DNA from: Eutreptiella sp. 'Long Island Sound 2002'
Lineage: Eukaryota > Euglenozoa > Euglenophyceae > Eutreptiales > Eutreptiaceae
DNA length: 64,000 nt
Direction: 5' to 3'
Assembly (NCBI GenBank): GCA_964036045.1
Contig: OZ038382.1
Location: 80,017,918-80,081,917 of the forward strand
In this document: positions 10,555 through 20,914 of the stretch, piece by piece
How the letters are laid out: each line of letters opens with the position of its first letter
Numbering within the stretch: the first letter of the stretch is position 1
Made by a program: the position numbers and the translations under genes
Notes under the pieces: model-generated
What the model was told of the DNA's origin: nothing
Databases searched by the model: none
Seen by the model: the letters and a program-made list of their open reading frames with translations, nothing else

Positions 10555-10911
10555 CCAATTGCTAGTTTAGATTAGTTTTGCTGGCGATTTCATGTATTGA
10601 GAATTGTTTACTGATTTCTCGAATTTTCTTTCTGAGTGTCTCTATTTTTGATAGGGATTTAACAGCTTGTTTTTTGAACCAACTACTGCTGGTTGACTTG
10701 GTTGGACTCTGGGGGACATGATTGCCATCGTGTTGCTGTATTGATTTGGCGTGCTGATGATGCTTCGTGTGTTCATGTTTATCTTGGCCATGGTTTTTTT
10801 GGGGATTTTGGTAAACTGGTACTGGGGAAAAATATTTGTGGCTGGCGAGTCCCAAAAACATCCTGAGGAGTTATTATCAAATGAAACCAAAGTATTACTG
10901 GTTTTATTACA

Positions 10912-12594
10912 GTTCAAAAAACTTTCTGTTCTGACCGGCTTGAGCAACTACCGAGTTCTGGAGTTCTGAGTTCAACCAGCGGAAAAGCTGCATTCGTAAC
11001 AAGCTGGATTTTTCATTTTTTCCTCCTTTCTTCGCAGTACGTGGGGATTCACTACGAGGTGAAGCTGTTCCACAACGCTATCTCCGCTCTGTTGCCGATT
11101 TCGAGGACAAGGCCCTTTCGTTGGATGATTTCTGGGCAGGCATTCCTTGCAGATACGGGGCCAGTTCCTCAGGGAGAACAAGATCAGTGACGGCCAGAAG
11201 CTTCTCGGAGAACGGCGTTCGCCGGCGGCTTTGGGGGGGCCCAATGGAGGGCCATCCCCTTCGAGTTGAAGCCTCGTTGTGGCAAACAACTTCAAAGCAG
11301 TGTTCGTACTCGGATTAAAGTCCAGTGTGTATACGTGCGTTCGAGCGTGCGTGCGTTTGGGCTCAGCGGCATTGGCAACTCTGTTTGAGAGCTTGATTGG
11401 TTTGATTGGTGCTCTTGCGGCGGCGAGGCCGCGGTGTTTCACGGCCGTGAGGCCGTGTTGCTTATATTTCAACTTGTTTTTTTTTGGCGGCAGTGAGACC
11501 GCAGTTTTGGTTTTTTCTTGCATGCAGACACAGTGCTGGTACTAGGCACACCAGTACTGGTGCGGTGCTGACGAGCCCCGCACACGTGTGTATGTGTACT
11601 TTATACTCTCAGTTTTACTTGTATATTCATATTACTTTTTTGTTTTTGGGCAGACTTGACGCTGGCTGTTTTGTGGTGCTCATGAGCACCAGAGTTGGTC
11701 TGTTTTTGCTGGTTGTTGTTGGTGTTCGACAAGCCAGTGTCTTTTTTCTTACGTTCCCTGTTTGTCTGCAGACAGTGGTGTGGCAGTGTTTGCCCTGTCT
11801 TGAAACTACGTGATCATTTGATGCATCTAAGTGAAAATTGGGTCAGACGTTAACGGGAGGTCACAGCTTGAAGTCAGGTTTTTTGCAGTGTGTTTTGCAT
11901 ATGCATATATGGCTTTGTCTTTGTTTCTGCTATCTCTTTATAGATGTAGCGCTGTGGTAGTGAGCCTATGTCAAGTGGATCAGGATTTTGGGTTGAGCAC
12001 TCAGATTGGAATCCGGATTTTTTTTTTCATATGACAAAGTAACCGACCGAATCACTTCTATTCCACCACACCACGTTGACAGCTACGCCCACAGTGACTT
12101 GCTGTATGTCCAGACTACCCCATTCTCACATTGTAGTAGATATCATGTCACTGAGGTAGTCCCGTTGTCAGTAGTTCCATGTTTTGCAGCGTTGTGGCGT
12201 TTTCTCTTTGTTCACAGCTACAGTTCACAGTGATACAGTGTTAGTTTTAAAGTTATGTGTATCAGGTACACAGCGACAGCCAACTGTGTGTGGGTAGTAT
12301 TTCTGTTTTAAACTGCGGGCCTGAGCCCAATACATTTTCACACATTTCTACACGAGGTACATGCTGGGTGGGCCCGGGGAGTTCTTAGTTGACCGTAGAT
12401 GCACTTGTTGGTGTGTGCACGTTTGGTTGTGTGTTGTGCACCAGCTGTGGCTCACATGCACTGCACTGAGATATGCACAGTGTGGGACAGCACAGTGTGT
12501 TGTCGGGTATCACAGTGTCTACACATGTCACAAACTGCAAATCCTCTTAGGTTTGTATCAGCGACAACATATGTGGGACAGTATGTTGTAGCTT
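10912..12594 (+). other. Internal region of E1, non-coding
   Basis: About 1.7 kb between the LTRs lacks any retrotransposon protein motif and has only short spurious reading frames. The first bases after the 5' LTR, GTTCAAAAAACTTTC, resemble the bases after the E2 LTR at 36805 and may be a primer-binding site of an unusual type. Confidence 0.6.
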
Positions 12595-12604
12595 AGAGGG
12601 GGAG
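12595..12604 (+). promoter_or_regulatory. Polypurine tract of E1
   Basis: AGAGGGGGAG directly precedes the 3' LTR, as expected for the plus-strand primer of an LTR element. Confidence 0.8.
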
Positions 12605-13069
12605 TGTAATAGGATTTGTCAGTTTGTGTTTTAGTGGTCATTTCTGATTTTTTAATTCTCTTTTTGTTGTATTTATTCTGCCCTGAGCGACCTTGCCGAG
12701 GTCGCGGGAGCGACAGATTGACATTTAGATTAGTTTTGCTGGCGATTTCATGTATTGAGAATTGTTTACTGATTTCTCTAATTTTCTTTCTGAGTGTCTC
12801 TATTTTTGATAGGGATGTAACAGCTTGTTTTTTGAACCAACTACTGCTGGTTGACTTGGTTGGACTCTGGGGGACATGATTGCCATCGTGTTGCAGTATT
12901 GATTTGGCGTGCTGATGATGCTTCGTGTGTTCATGTTTATCTTGGCCATGGTTTTTTTGGGGATTTTCGTAAACTGGTACGGGGGAAACATATTTGTGGC
13001 TGGCGAGTCCCAAAAACATCCTGGGGAGTCATTATCAAATGAAACCAAAGTATTACTGGTTTTATCACA
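12605..13069 (+). repeat. 3' LTR of E1, intact and with the empty Helitron site
   Basis: This 465-bp LTR matches the split 5' LTR along its length. Position 12723/12724 is the uninterrupted A-T into which the Helitron inserted in the other copy. GGCCC follows at 13070-13074. Confidence 0.92.
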
Positions 13070-14750
13070 GGCCCGGGCGGCACGCACGACCCTTGTGCGC
13101 GAAATCTTTGGTACCCTCCGCAGCACCCTTGTGCGACGCGTGGGAAACCCCCAGGACCCGGAGCCGCACCCGGCCACAGGACCTACAGCGGAGGCGCACA
13201 GCCACGTACGCGCGACACGAGTCCCGCACCGGCCATGCGCAAGGGAGGAGACGACACAACGGCTGCGGGGACTCCCCCTCCCACCGGGGGGCCGGCTGAT
13301 GGACGTCACACCAACGACTGCGCACTCGGCCATAAACCGCGACGACCCCAGGCGAGCCAACCCCGCCCAAAAGGACCCCCTTGTACAGGCCAACGGCGCG
13401 CGGCCGCGCAACACACCCCGGCAACGCCTGTCGGCCGGACACACCGACGGGAACGACATCAACCTGCCCGACACGTGCCACAGATACCCGAAGAATGGGG
13501 GCTAGCCTTAGCAGCTTGTGGTGTCGGGCACGAAAGAAAACCCAACGACTTCCTCCTACATCCCCCGGACGGGGGCCACGCTTCCCGGACCCCCGCAACC
13601 CGCCTGCAACAGCGGAAGGGGCGGCGCCACGCCCGGACCCGTCATTCCAACTCACCCTCCTCTCCCGCGGGCCGGATCCACAAGGGACCAGGCAAAGGGC
13701 CGGGCCAAACACGCGAGGCCCACGGCCGGGCCGATGACCACGAAAATGTTAACAAACAATCATCCAGAGTATTACAATCCAAGGCGAGCATCCAGGGGTA
13801 CGTGCACCGTGGGGACCGGCGCGCACCTCCTCCGGGAAAGTTACACGCCTGGGACGCCGGGGGGGTGACGGCACATATAACCTACGCGAATGGTACGAGG
13901 GACACGCTCCCCGCAGAAAGTTAACAAAGTCATTAAGCGGGAGGAGGGTTGCAACACTGCCCGGTATTCCTGTCCTCCGAAACCCAACCCGGGGCACGCG
14001 GGGGGCCACAGGATCGCCACACGGGGCCACGCTGACCCCCTATCAGCGGGCACGGATGTGTTACGCCGAGCCCAACCCACCACGTCGGACGGAACGTCCC
14101 GGCACCACAGCACAAGCCGAACCGCCCTAACCATCCTAACCACCAAACTCAGCACCGTGACACAGGCACGCCGCCCGCATGACCCACAAGACACAGCACG
14201 ATATGGCGCACGGCGGGCAGGCAGACACGAGCACGAGCACCGCACCACCGAGCTTGAACAGCACCCTGAAGCTCCAATGGGGAGCACAGGGGCGCGCAAA
14301 GGGGGACCGACGGGGCCTTGCCACCGGCGGGGGGTGTACATATGAATGGCACAGGCAAAACTGGAAGGACGGCTAGCGAACACCGCGAAATACCGGATGA
14401 TGGGTTGTGCATGCAACACTGGCAAGGTGGGGCAGGGACAAGGGCACCGAAACGGGGAACACATTTTTTACAGCGGTCCAACCACTCGTCATTACTTTTC
14501 CCCCCTGCGGTGGGCAGACGGCGCCCGGTGAAAACGTACCGTGCCTGCCTCACGCAACTAGCACCAACCAACACCGCCACCAACAGAACACCTGCACGCA
14601 ACAAATCCGACTGCGCGAGCGCCCGCTGCAACGACAAAGAACCAACGCCGAACGCACCGACCAGGAGACGACTAACACGACCGCACACCAATAAAACCGC
14701 TACAGCGGGCACGACGTGGCCATAAACAGACCGCACGCACGCCGACCAAG
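13070..14750 (+). repeat. GC-rich repeat, copy B
   Basis: This copy resumes the GC-rich unit interrupted by E1. From about 13215 it is nearly identical to 22079-23610 and more distantly similar to 5620-6135. Open frames here do not give a consistent protein when the copies are compared, so no gene is called. It ends abruptly at 14750, where copy C continues with a different sequence and a (TAGG)n tract starts. Confidence 0.8.
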
Positions 14751-15180
14751 GGTAGGTAGGTAGGTTAGTGCACTCGGTCGTGGAGAGGCGCCCCATGGTT
14801 CCCTCTGGCATCGCCTCTGTGACGGACAGGACGAGGCTCCGCGCGTGAAGAGGGAAGGCGGCTTACATCCCGCTAGACCTGACTGTTGGCCCCCAACAAA
14901 GCGGCTCCGGGCAACACCGGGAGGGCTGATCGCCGCCAGCGTGACGTGCTTGTCTCGCCCGGAAGGTGTGCCCCCGTGCTTGCGCACGTCCCCTCCTTTG
15001 GGCGGAACCCTAGAGCTTCACCGGACTTCCTGGCGTATCCCGTTCCCAAGGCATGCATGTACGTTCTTGGTACTAGGGTTCCGGTGCGCTTGGGTGTCGC
15101 ACGCTCCGCCTCGAGTCCCAAAGCAGCGCAGGCCTTAGGATGCAGCCTTACCCCTGGTCTCCGGATCTCGTTTGGCCGGG
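14751..15180 (-). mobile_element. (CCTA)n-tailed insertion, 3' end, minus strand (copy i)
   Basis: Read on the minus strand, the sequence ends in CGACCGAGTGCACTAACC followed by (TACC)n. The region 14766-14910 is shared with 26910-27056, which has the same tail. A terminal tetranucleotide tail behind a common 3' sequence and variable 5' truncation suggest a non-LTR (LINE/SINE-like) element. No reverse transcriptase is seen in the window for this family. The element body probably extends right into the C+A-skewed DNA. Confidence 0.5.
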
Positions 15181-16540
15181 TCAGCTGCATGGCATGGGCT
15201 GCCTCAGTGCCCGGGCTGTGGACACTGGATTTCCTATTGTTGTGTGGCGTTTGTGTTTGGGTCCGGGTTGCGGTTGGGTGTGGGTTTAGTTAACCCCGCC
15301 AGTCCTGGCTGGGGTCTTGGGCGGGTGTGTTTGGGTACGGTTTGTGGTGTTGTCCCTCTTTTGCCGGCTGTTTGTAGTGTTCGTGGTTGGGCTTAGGTTT
15401 CGGCCTGCATATGGGACGTGTGTGGTTGCGTACGCGCTCCGCCTTCCCCCCGCCGTTTCCGGTTCTGGTGTGCGGTGTGGGCGTGCGTGCTGGGGTTTGG
15501 GTTTCGGCTGCGCCCCGCCTCTCCTTGGGGGGGTGTTGGGGTGTGTGTGTGCTCGTGCGCCCGTCCCGCGTGGTCTCCTGCACCTCCTGGTTGGGGTTGC
15601 TGTGCGGGGGTGCGTGTTTGTGCGCGCGCCCCGCTTGTTCCCCGCCTTTCCCGGCTGGGGTGCGGTGTGTGGGCGTGCGTGCTGGGCCCGGGTCTCGGCT
15701 GTGCCCCGCCCTTCTTGGTTGGGTTGTCGGGGTGTGTTTTTCGCGCTTTTTTTTTGGGCGTGTCTTGGTTTGGCTTTGTGGTGTCGGTTGCTGGCTGTCC
15801 CTGTCCCGGGCCTTGTGGTCCCTGTCCCGCCATCCCCTTTCTTTCGGGCTGGGCTGCTGGCTTTTTTTTTTTTTCCAGCGTGGTGTATGTCTGCATGTTT
15901 TGGTGTCCCTTTCCCGGTGGGCCGCTGTTCCTGGCTTGGTGTTGCCGGTCTTGGCTGGGTGGTCCCCCTGCATGTGCCTCTTTGGGGGTCCTGTCTTCGG
16001 TGCCTTCTGGGTGGGGGGTTTGGCCGCCTCTTGTGGTGTTGGCGGGCGGTTTGGTGGCTGTGGGCTGTTCTCTCGCCCCCCCCCCCCTCCCCCCCCTGTT
16101 TTTTTTTCTTGGTGGGGGCCTGCCTGTTCCTCCCTCTGCCTTCTCTGGGCTGGCGCACGCACTGGCCCGCATTCAGTGTGGTCTTCCGGGCTGCTGTTGG
16201 CGGTTGTGTTCTGCTTGGCCGTGTCCCGGCCCCATGGGTCGGGTGGGCTATGTACACGTTGGGCTCGGCGCCCCTTCCTGCCGGGTTAGGTCTTTGCTCT
16301 GCCGGCTGGGCGGCTGCGCCACGCGGCTGCGTGTGGCTCTGGGTTAGGGGGCTGGGGTTGTCCGTGTCCTTTCTCCTCTGCGGTGCCGGTTTTAACCTTC
16401 TGGGTGGTCCGCCACCGTTGTTGCCGGGCGCGCGGTGGCCCCGTGTGCGGCCCGCGGTGCCAGTGTGTGGCGTGCTGGTGCGGCGCCTTCCGGGGTGTGC
16501 GGTGGCTTGTTTCGGTTAGTCCTTCAGGTTAGGGTCAGCC
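15181..16540. repeat. C+A-skewed low-complexity region with imperfect repeats of about 190 bp
   Basis: The plus strand is almost entirely G and T with C runs; the minus strand is A/C-rich. The segment around 15472 (GGTGTGGGCGTGCGTGCTGG) recurs around 15661, a spacing near 189 bp. Long open frames occur on both strands only because stop codons are rare in this composition. They encode Pro/Thr/His/Lys-rich repeats on the minus strand with no known domain. Confidence 0.5.
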
Positions 16541-17354
16541 GTGCCGTGTTGTGCCGCTCTGTGCCGCGTCGCGTCGCGTCGTGCTGTGGCGCGTTGCACT
16601 GTTGCGCGCTGTGGTGCGGTGTGCCGTGCTGTCTCGTGTTGTGCCGTGGTGGGTCAGTGGAGGTCAGCTTGGCCTGTGTCGTGGTGCGGAGTGCGGGCCG
16701 GAGTGTGGCTGGCTGGTGGCTGGGGGGTGCGGTTAGGTGTGGGTGTCTCGCTGGGTCCGTGCTGTGGGGGCCTGGGGGTGCCGCTCGGGCTGGCGAGTCG
16801 GGTAGGCGTCCGTGGGGTTGCCCTCCCCGGGGGCCTGTGCCTAGGTCCCGTGTCCTCTGGGGGTCCCGGTCCCTAGCCCTGGTTGTTGTGGCCGTGCCTT
16901 CATCCTCTTCCGGTGCCTGTCAGGTGGCCCTTGTGGCGGCCGAGGTCGTCGCCTGGCGGTGAGGGCGTGGTGGTGCGCCGCGCGGCGGCGTTCCCTGCGG
17001 CTTCCTCTGTGGGTGTAGCCCGTTCTCCCCGTGTAGGTGCGCCCTCCATCCCTCGTGTGGTTTCCGATGACTGGTGGGTGTGCGCTGGTGTGATCCGTAC
17101 AGCGTCCGATGCTTGCTTCGGCGGTGCGTGTTGGGGGGTGCGCCCCCGGGAGTCGTGCGACGTTCGGTAGGGGTGGGGCGGCGCTGGTCCCCCCCGTCGT
17201 GGTATGCCCTTCATGGGTGTGGGTCGTGGCATCTGCCGTGGTGCTCTTTTCCTCTGTGCCTCGGTCCCCGCTCCTGCCCCTTCCTGGTTCTTGGGTGGTT
17301 TCCTGCCCCCATGTTGTGTCTCTTCCGGTGCCCTGTCCCTATGGGTGCCTGCCC
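16541..17354. other. GC-rich low-complexity DNA, no gene recognised
   Basis: The sequence is dominated by GTGCCGTG-like and GCGTCGCG-like simple motifs. On the minus strand it may encode the basic C-terminal part of the neighbouring proline-rich gene, but no conserved block is visible. Confidence 0.3.
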
Positions 17355-19959
17355 TCACTTGGGGCCCCTCCGTGCCCTCTTGCCTGAGTGCCCCTTGCTG
17401 TCCCTTGCCCTCCCCTTGCCCTTGTCCTTCCCCTTCCCGGTGTGGTGGTGGCCGGCTTGGGAGGGGGCGCCGATGGCCCAGGCCTGGGTGTGGGTGGCCT
17501 GGAGCCATTGGCGGAGGGCTTCGGGGGTGTAGGGGGGGCGGAGGCCCTGGACCGCGTCGCGGAGGAGGGCCTCCCATGCCGCTTGCGGCATGATGGCCTC
17601 TGGGGCGGCCTCGTTGAGGTCGGCGGGGGTGCGGGTGCGCACCTCCTCGAAGGGGTGCACCATGTGCACCCCTTCTCGCCTTCCCGCTCCCCCGGCCCAC
17701 TTCACCCAGCGGCAGAGCTCCTGCAAAGCGAGGGCAGACCACCAGGCGAGGTGGGCGGGGGCCCGAGGGGGAGGAGGGGTCCGTGCTCGGGGTCCTGGAG
17801 TGGCGGGGGGAGGACGTGGACCTGCGGTGGTGGCGGGCGTGGCGGTGCCTGGGGGAGTGGGAGCGGCGGTGGCGGGGGCTGGGGGTGGAGGACGGGTAGG
17901 GGCGGAGGGGGGAACGGGAGGGGGAGGTGGACATGGGGCGGCGGTGGCGCGCTTGGTGGCGTCTGTGGGAGCGGGAGTGGTGGTGGCGGCGGCTCGGGTT
18001 GGTGGATGGGTATGGGCGGCGGGGGGAACGGGGAGCCCAGCAGGGCCTGTGGGGGGATCGGGAGGTGGACGTGGGGCAGTGGTGGCGTGCTTGGGGGCGC
18101 CGGGGGGAGCGGGAGCGGTGGTGGCGGGGGCTTGGGATGGGGGTCGTGTACGGCCGGAGGGGGCAGGGGGAGGTGGACATGGGGCGGCGGTGGCGCTCGT
18201 GGTGGCGCCCGGGGGAGCGGGAGCGGCGGGAGCGGGGTCCCGGGGGGTCGTGGTGGCGCCTGGGGGAGCGGGAGCGGCGCGAGTGGGTGGTTGAGGCGCG
18301 GTGGCGGTGTGGGGAGTGTGGGCGCCGGGGGCGAGTGTGCCGTGCGGGGGGGGGGGCGGGAGCGCCGCCGTTTGCGGGACCGGGCCTCATCGCTCAAGTC
18401 GGGCCAGTCAGGAGGTGTTGGCGGGTCCTGGGGGGCCTCGCGTGGTGCCGCTTGGTACTGGGGGGGGGGGAGGTCCCCCGTCGTCCATGGATCTGCCACG
18501 TAGGGGTGTGGTGGCGGCAGCGGCTGGTGGTATGGGTCCAGTGACTTTCCCTGGCCTGGTTGGGCCCAGGGGGCAGCTTCGGCGTGCACGTGGTGGCCGG
18601 GGGAATACGGTTTCTGGTACGGGGGGGGTGGCTGGTACAGGGAAGGTGGCCCCTGGTGGTAGGTGGGGTATGCATGTGGAGCACTCGGTGGCTGCCATCC
18701 CATTCGCTGGTGCTGTTCGTGCACGGGGGGTTGTGGCCCGGTGGGGTAGGGTGGTGGGCAGTGGTAGTGGTGGGGCTGGTGTTGGTGGTGGTGGTGGTGG
18801 GGCCGCTGGTGGTGGTGGCGTTGGTAGTGGTCGGGTTGGTGTTGCGGGTATGGCCCTTGGACCCCTTGTGGGTATTCCGGTCCCCCTTGGGGGGGTGGGG
18901 GGTCGGGCTATTGCGCAGCCCCTGGGGCTGTACTATGTGGTGGGCAGGGGGGGCGGGTCGGAGGCCGGGCTTGACGCTGACAGTGGTCGAGGGGTCCCAC
19001 GTCCCTGGGTCGGTTTGGCCGGCGGTGGTGGTGGTTTGTGCAGGGTGGATGACGGGGCGCTTGGAGATGGGGATGTTGACGAGAGCTTGGACGGGGTCGT
19101 GTTGGGTGGCCGCCTCTGTGGTGGCGGTGGCTGCTGGTGGGAGGGGAGCGTGGGTTGTGGTGGGTGGGGGGTCCTGGCTTGGGTTAGGGTTTGGGTTAGG
19201 GCGATGTCGCTTGGGTTTGTGTAGTTGCGTCTGTGGTGTTGTGTGTGCTCGCTTGGGCGCCGGCTTGGGTTTGGGGTCGGGTTTGGGGTTGGGGTCCGGT
19301 TCCAGGTTGAGGAGGACCTCTGTCCGGAGGTGTGAGGGCGCCGATGTCGGGTCGGGGGTCTTTCCGGTGCGTTGCCGGGGTGCCTGAGTCACCTGTGTGG
19401 GGGTCGGGGGGTCGGTGCGTGCGGCCGCGGCTTTGGCTTTTGCCGTGGCCTTGAGGATGAGGGCGGCGGGGAGGGGGGGGTCGGAGGATGAGGTGGAGGA
19501 GGTGGATGAGGCTGAGGATGAGGAGGAGGTGGTGGATGCGGGTTGGGCTGTGATGCAGGCGGGCTTGTGGGCGGCGGCTTCTGCTGCGGCCACGGCGGGG
19601 AGGATGGAGGGCATGTCCTCGGGCTGTAGGTTGGGGGCGGGCGGCTGGGGGGGCCCGGTCGTGACCTGGCAGTCCGGCGGGCCGATCTGGTCGGCAGCGG
19701 CGGGGGAGGGAGGCGCGGGGCTGTGGCCTTCTTTTTCCGGGCTTGGCTGGGCCGGGGTCCTGCAATGTGTGAGATTGTGTGGGTTGGCGTCCGCGGGGGG
19801 GAACAGTTCGCGTGGGCTGCATTCACGGGCCGCGGGGGTTGGGCCTGGGTCTTCTGGGGTGTGCGCGGGGGGCGTGTGCGGGCCACTGGGTGGGGTGGGC
19901 GTGCCGCGGGGCGCGGGGCTCCTCTCGGCGGGTGTGTGCGGGGGGCGTGTGCGGGCCAC
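17355..19959 (-). pseudogene. Proline-rich protein related to the gene at 1470, broken
   Basis: Minus-strand frames 19959-18394, 18724-17702 and 17726-17355 overlap in different frames and are all Pro/His/Thr-rich. The last contains RTRTPADL, IMPQAAWEALLRDA and YTPEALRQWLQ. These line up in order with TRTMADV, a W...L segment and YSPDEMN in the plus-strand gene at 1470 (its block at 3158-3560). It is followed by a Lys/Gly-rich basic tail. I read this as the N-terminal half of the same family with two or more frame breaks. Its Ulp1-like part is not downstream but in a separate upstream fragment at 20915-22078, so the locus is rearranged. Confidence 0.4.
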
Positions 19960-20010
19960 TGGGTGGGGTGGGCGTGCCGCGGGGCGCGGGGCTCCTCTCG
20001 GCGGGTGTGT
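19859..20010. repeat. 73-bp tandem duplication
   Basis: The block containing GCGTGTGCGGGCCACTGGG occurs twice, 73 bp apart (CACTGGG at 19884 and 19957), with near identity. Confidence 0.85.
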
Positions 20011-20186
20011 GCGGGTTGTCGAGTGTGGGGGGTGGTGAGGGGTGTCCGGCGGGTGGGTCTGTGGCGGGTGTGTGCTGGTGTTCGGGCGGGTGGGGGAGAC
20101 CCGTGTCGCGGGGCCCGGGGGTGCGGGCGATGGTGGGCGTGTGTGGGTCTCCGGCTGAGCAGCGAGAGGGGAGGGGCACGGGCGGG

Positions 20187-20760
20187 TTTTTGGAATTTTT
20201 TGGGCCGAGCTTTGAGCTTGTCCTCGCCAGAAAATCCTGAGAAGGGGTCCTCATTCAGAAAATCAGCAGTGGTCACGGGCTACTTCACACATGGCTCGCA
20301 TGCAAGCGTCCACAAACAAAGCCAAAAAATGTTTTTGGAATTTTTGGAGGTTTTTGGAAAAAAATTCCAAAAAGAAAAATTCTAAAATATTTGTGAATGC
20401 AATTCCTGCGCTATGCACATGCATTTTCAGTGAAGTCAGTGAACCAGATGTATAATACACCAGATGGAACACACCAGTAAAATGACGGATGTCTGCATGT
20501 GTGATACACGCACCGATGTGAGATAAAGCATGTCTTTTGGAATATCCTTTGTTATCTCACGCTCAGACTGATGAGGGCCTAGTGTTGGGCCGAAACCGGT
20601 CTCGTTTTTTGGCTTTGTTTGTGGACGCTTGCATGTGAGCCCTGTGTGAAGTAGCCCGTGACCACCGCTGATTTTCTGCTTGAGGACCCCTTCTCAGGAT
20701 TTTCCGGCGAGGACAAGCTCAAAGCTCATCCCAAAAGATTCCAAAAGAAAATTCCAAAAA
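20187..20760. repeat. Long inverted repeat with 274-bp spacer
   Basis: The left arm (about 20187-20330) and right arm (about 20605-20760) are reverse complements with few mismatches. Both include the block that translates outward as ADFLnEDPFSGFSGEDKLKA. The spacer (20331-20604) is much less GC-rich than the flanks. The structure could be a foldback transposon or a head-to-head junction of two repeat copies. Confidence 0.8.
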
Positions 20761-20914
20761 CGGTGTATGTGTCCGATCGCCGCGGCGCGCTTGCGTGGTC
20801 AGTTGTAGGCCGGGCGGTTTGGAGGAGAAGCTTGCCGTCTTCTGCTGCCGCGGCAAGGATTTCGCAGACGAGCTTGCGTATCTGGTGGACCTCTTGGTCA
20901 GTGGTGGGAAGGGG

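Larger units (their letters stand above)
6346..10565 (+). mobile_element. Helitron inserted in the E1 5' LTR
   Basis: The 4220-bp insert begins TCTTTCTATTATC and ends CTAG. It lies exactly between A (6345) and T (10566) of the LTR, and the intact LTR copy shows the same A-T junction at 12723/12724. There is no target duplication. A GC-rich hairpin sits 11 nt before the 3' end. These are the canonical Helitron hallmarks. A degenerate C-terminal fragment of the Helitron helicase is encoded near the 3' end, while a Rep endonuclease region was not found. Four small gene-like units precede it in the same orientation. Confidence 0.92.
6227..10911 (+). repeat. 5' LTR of E1, split by the Helitron
   Basis: The LTR pieces 6227-6345 (119 bp) and 10566-10911 (346 bp) together align end to end with the 3' LTR at 12605-13069. 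They start with TG and end with CA, and the ends form a short inverted repeat (TGTAATA/TATTACA). Confidence 0.9.
6227..13069 (+). mobile_element. Non-autonomous LTR retrotransposon E1 (contains a Helitron)
   Basis: Two direct LTRs begin TGTAATAGG and end with ATTACA or ATCACA. The 5' LTR (6227-10911 after subtracting the Helitron) and the 3' LTR (12605-13069) are each 465 bp. The element is flanked by GGCCC on both sides (6222-6226 and 13070-13074). Joining the flanks recreates the sequence seen uninterrupted near 5450-5490, so this is a clean insertion into a GC-rich repeat copy. A polypurine tract sits directly before the 3' LTR. The internal region of about 1.7 kb has no gag or pol, so the element resembles LARD/TRIM-type elements mobilised in trans. 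Confidence 0.9.

Noticed and set aside
6227-13069. E1 as an autonomous Ty1/copia element
   Set aside because: The polypurine tract and 5-bp duplication fit any LTR element, but no integrase, RT or protease motif exists between the LTRs.
15286-16519. Long frames on both strands in the G/T-rich region
   Set aside because: Composition-driven absence of stops; no conserved motif, and both strands are open in several frames.
19180-19202. GGGTTAGGGTTTGGGTTAGGG resembling telomeric repeats
   Set aside because: Only about three irregular units, lying within a Pro/Asn-repeat frame on the minus strand; not a telomere or a clear interstitial array.
20239-20760. Two divergent genes starting with the same N-terminus on opposite strands
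   Set aside because: Both frames would start at GTG rather than ATG, and the similarity comes from the arms of one inverted repeat.
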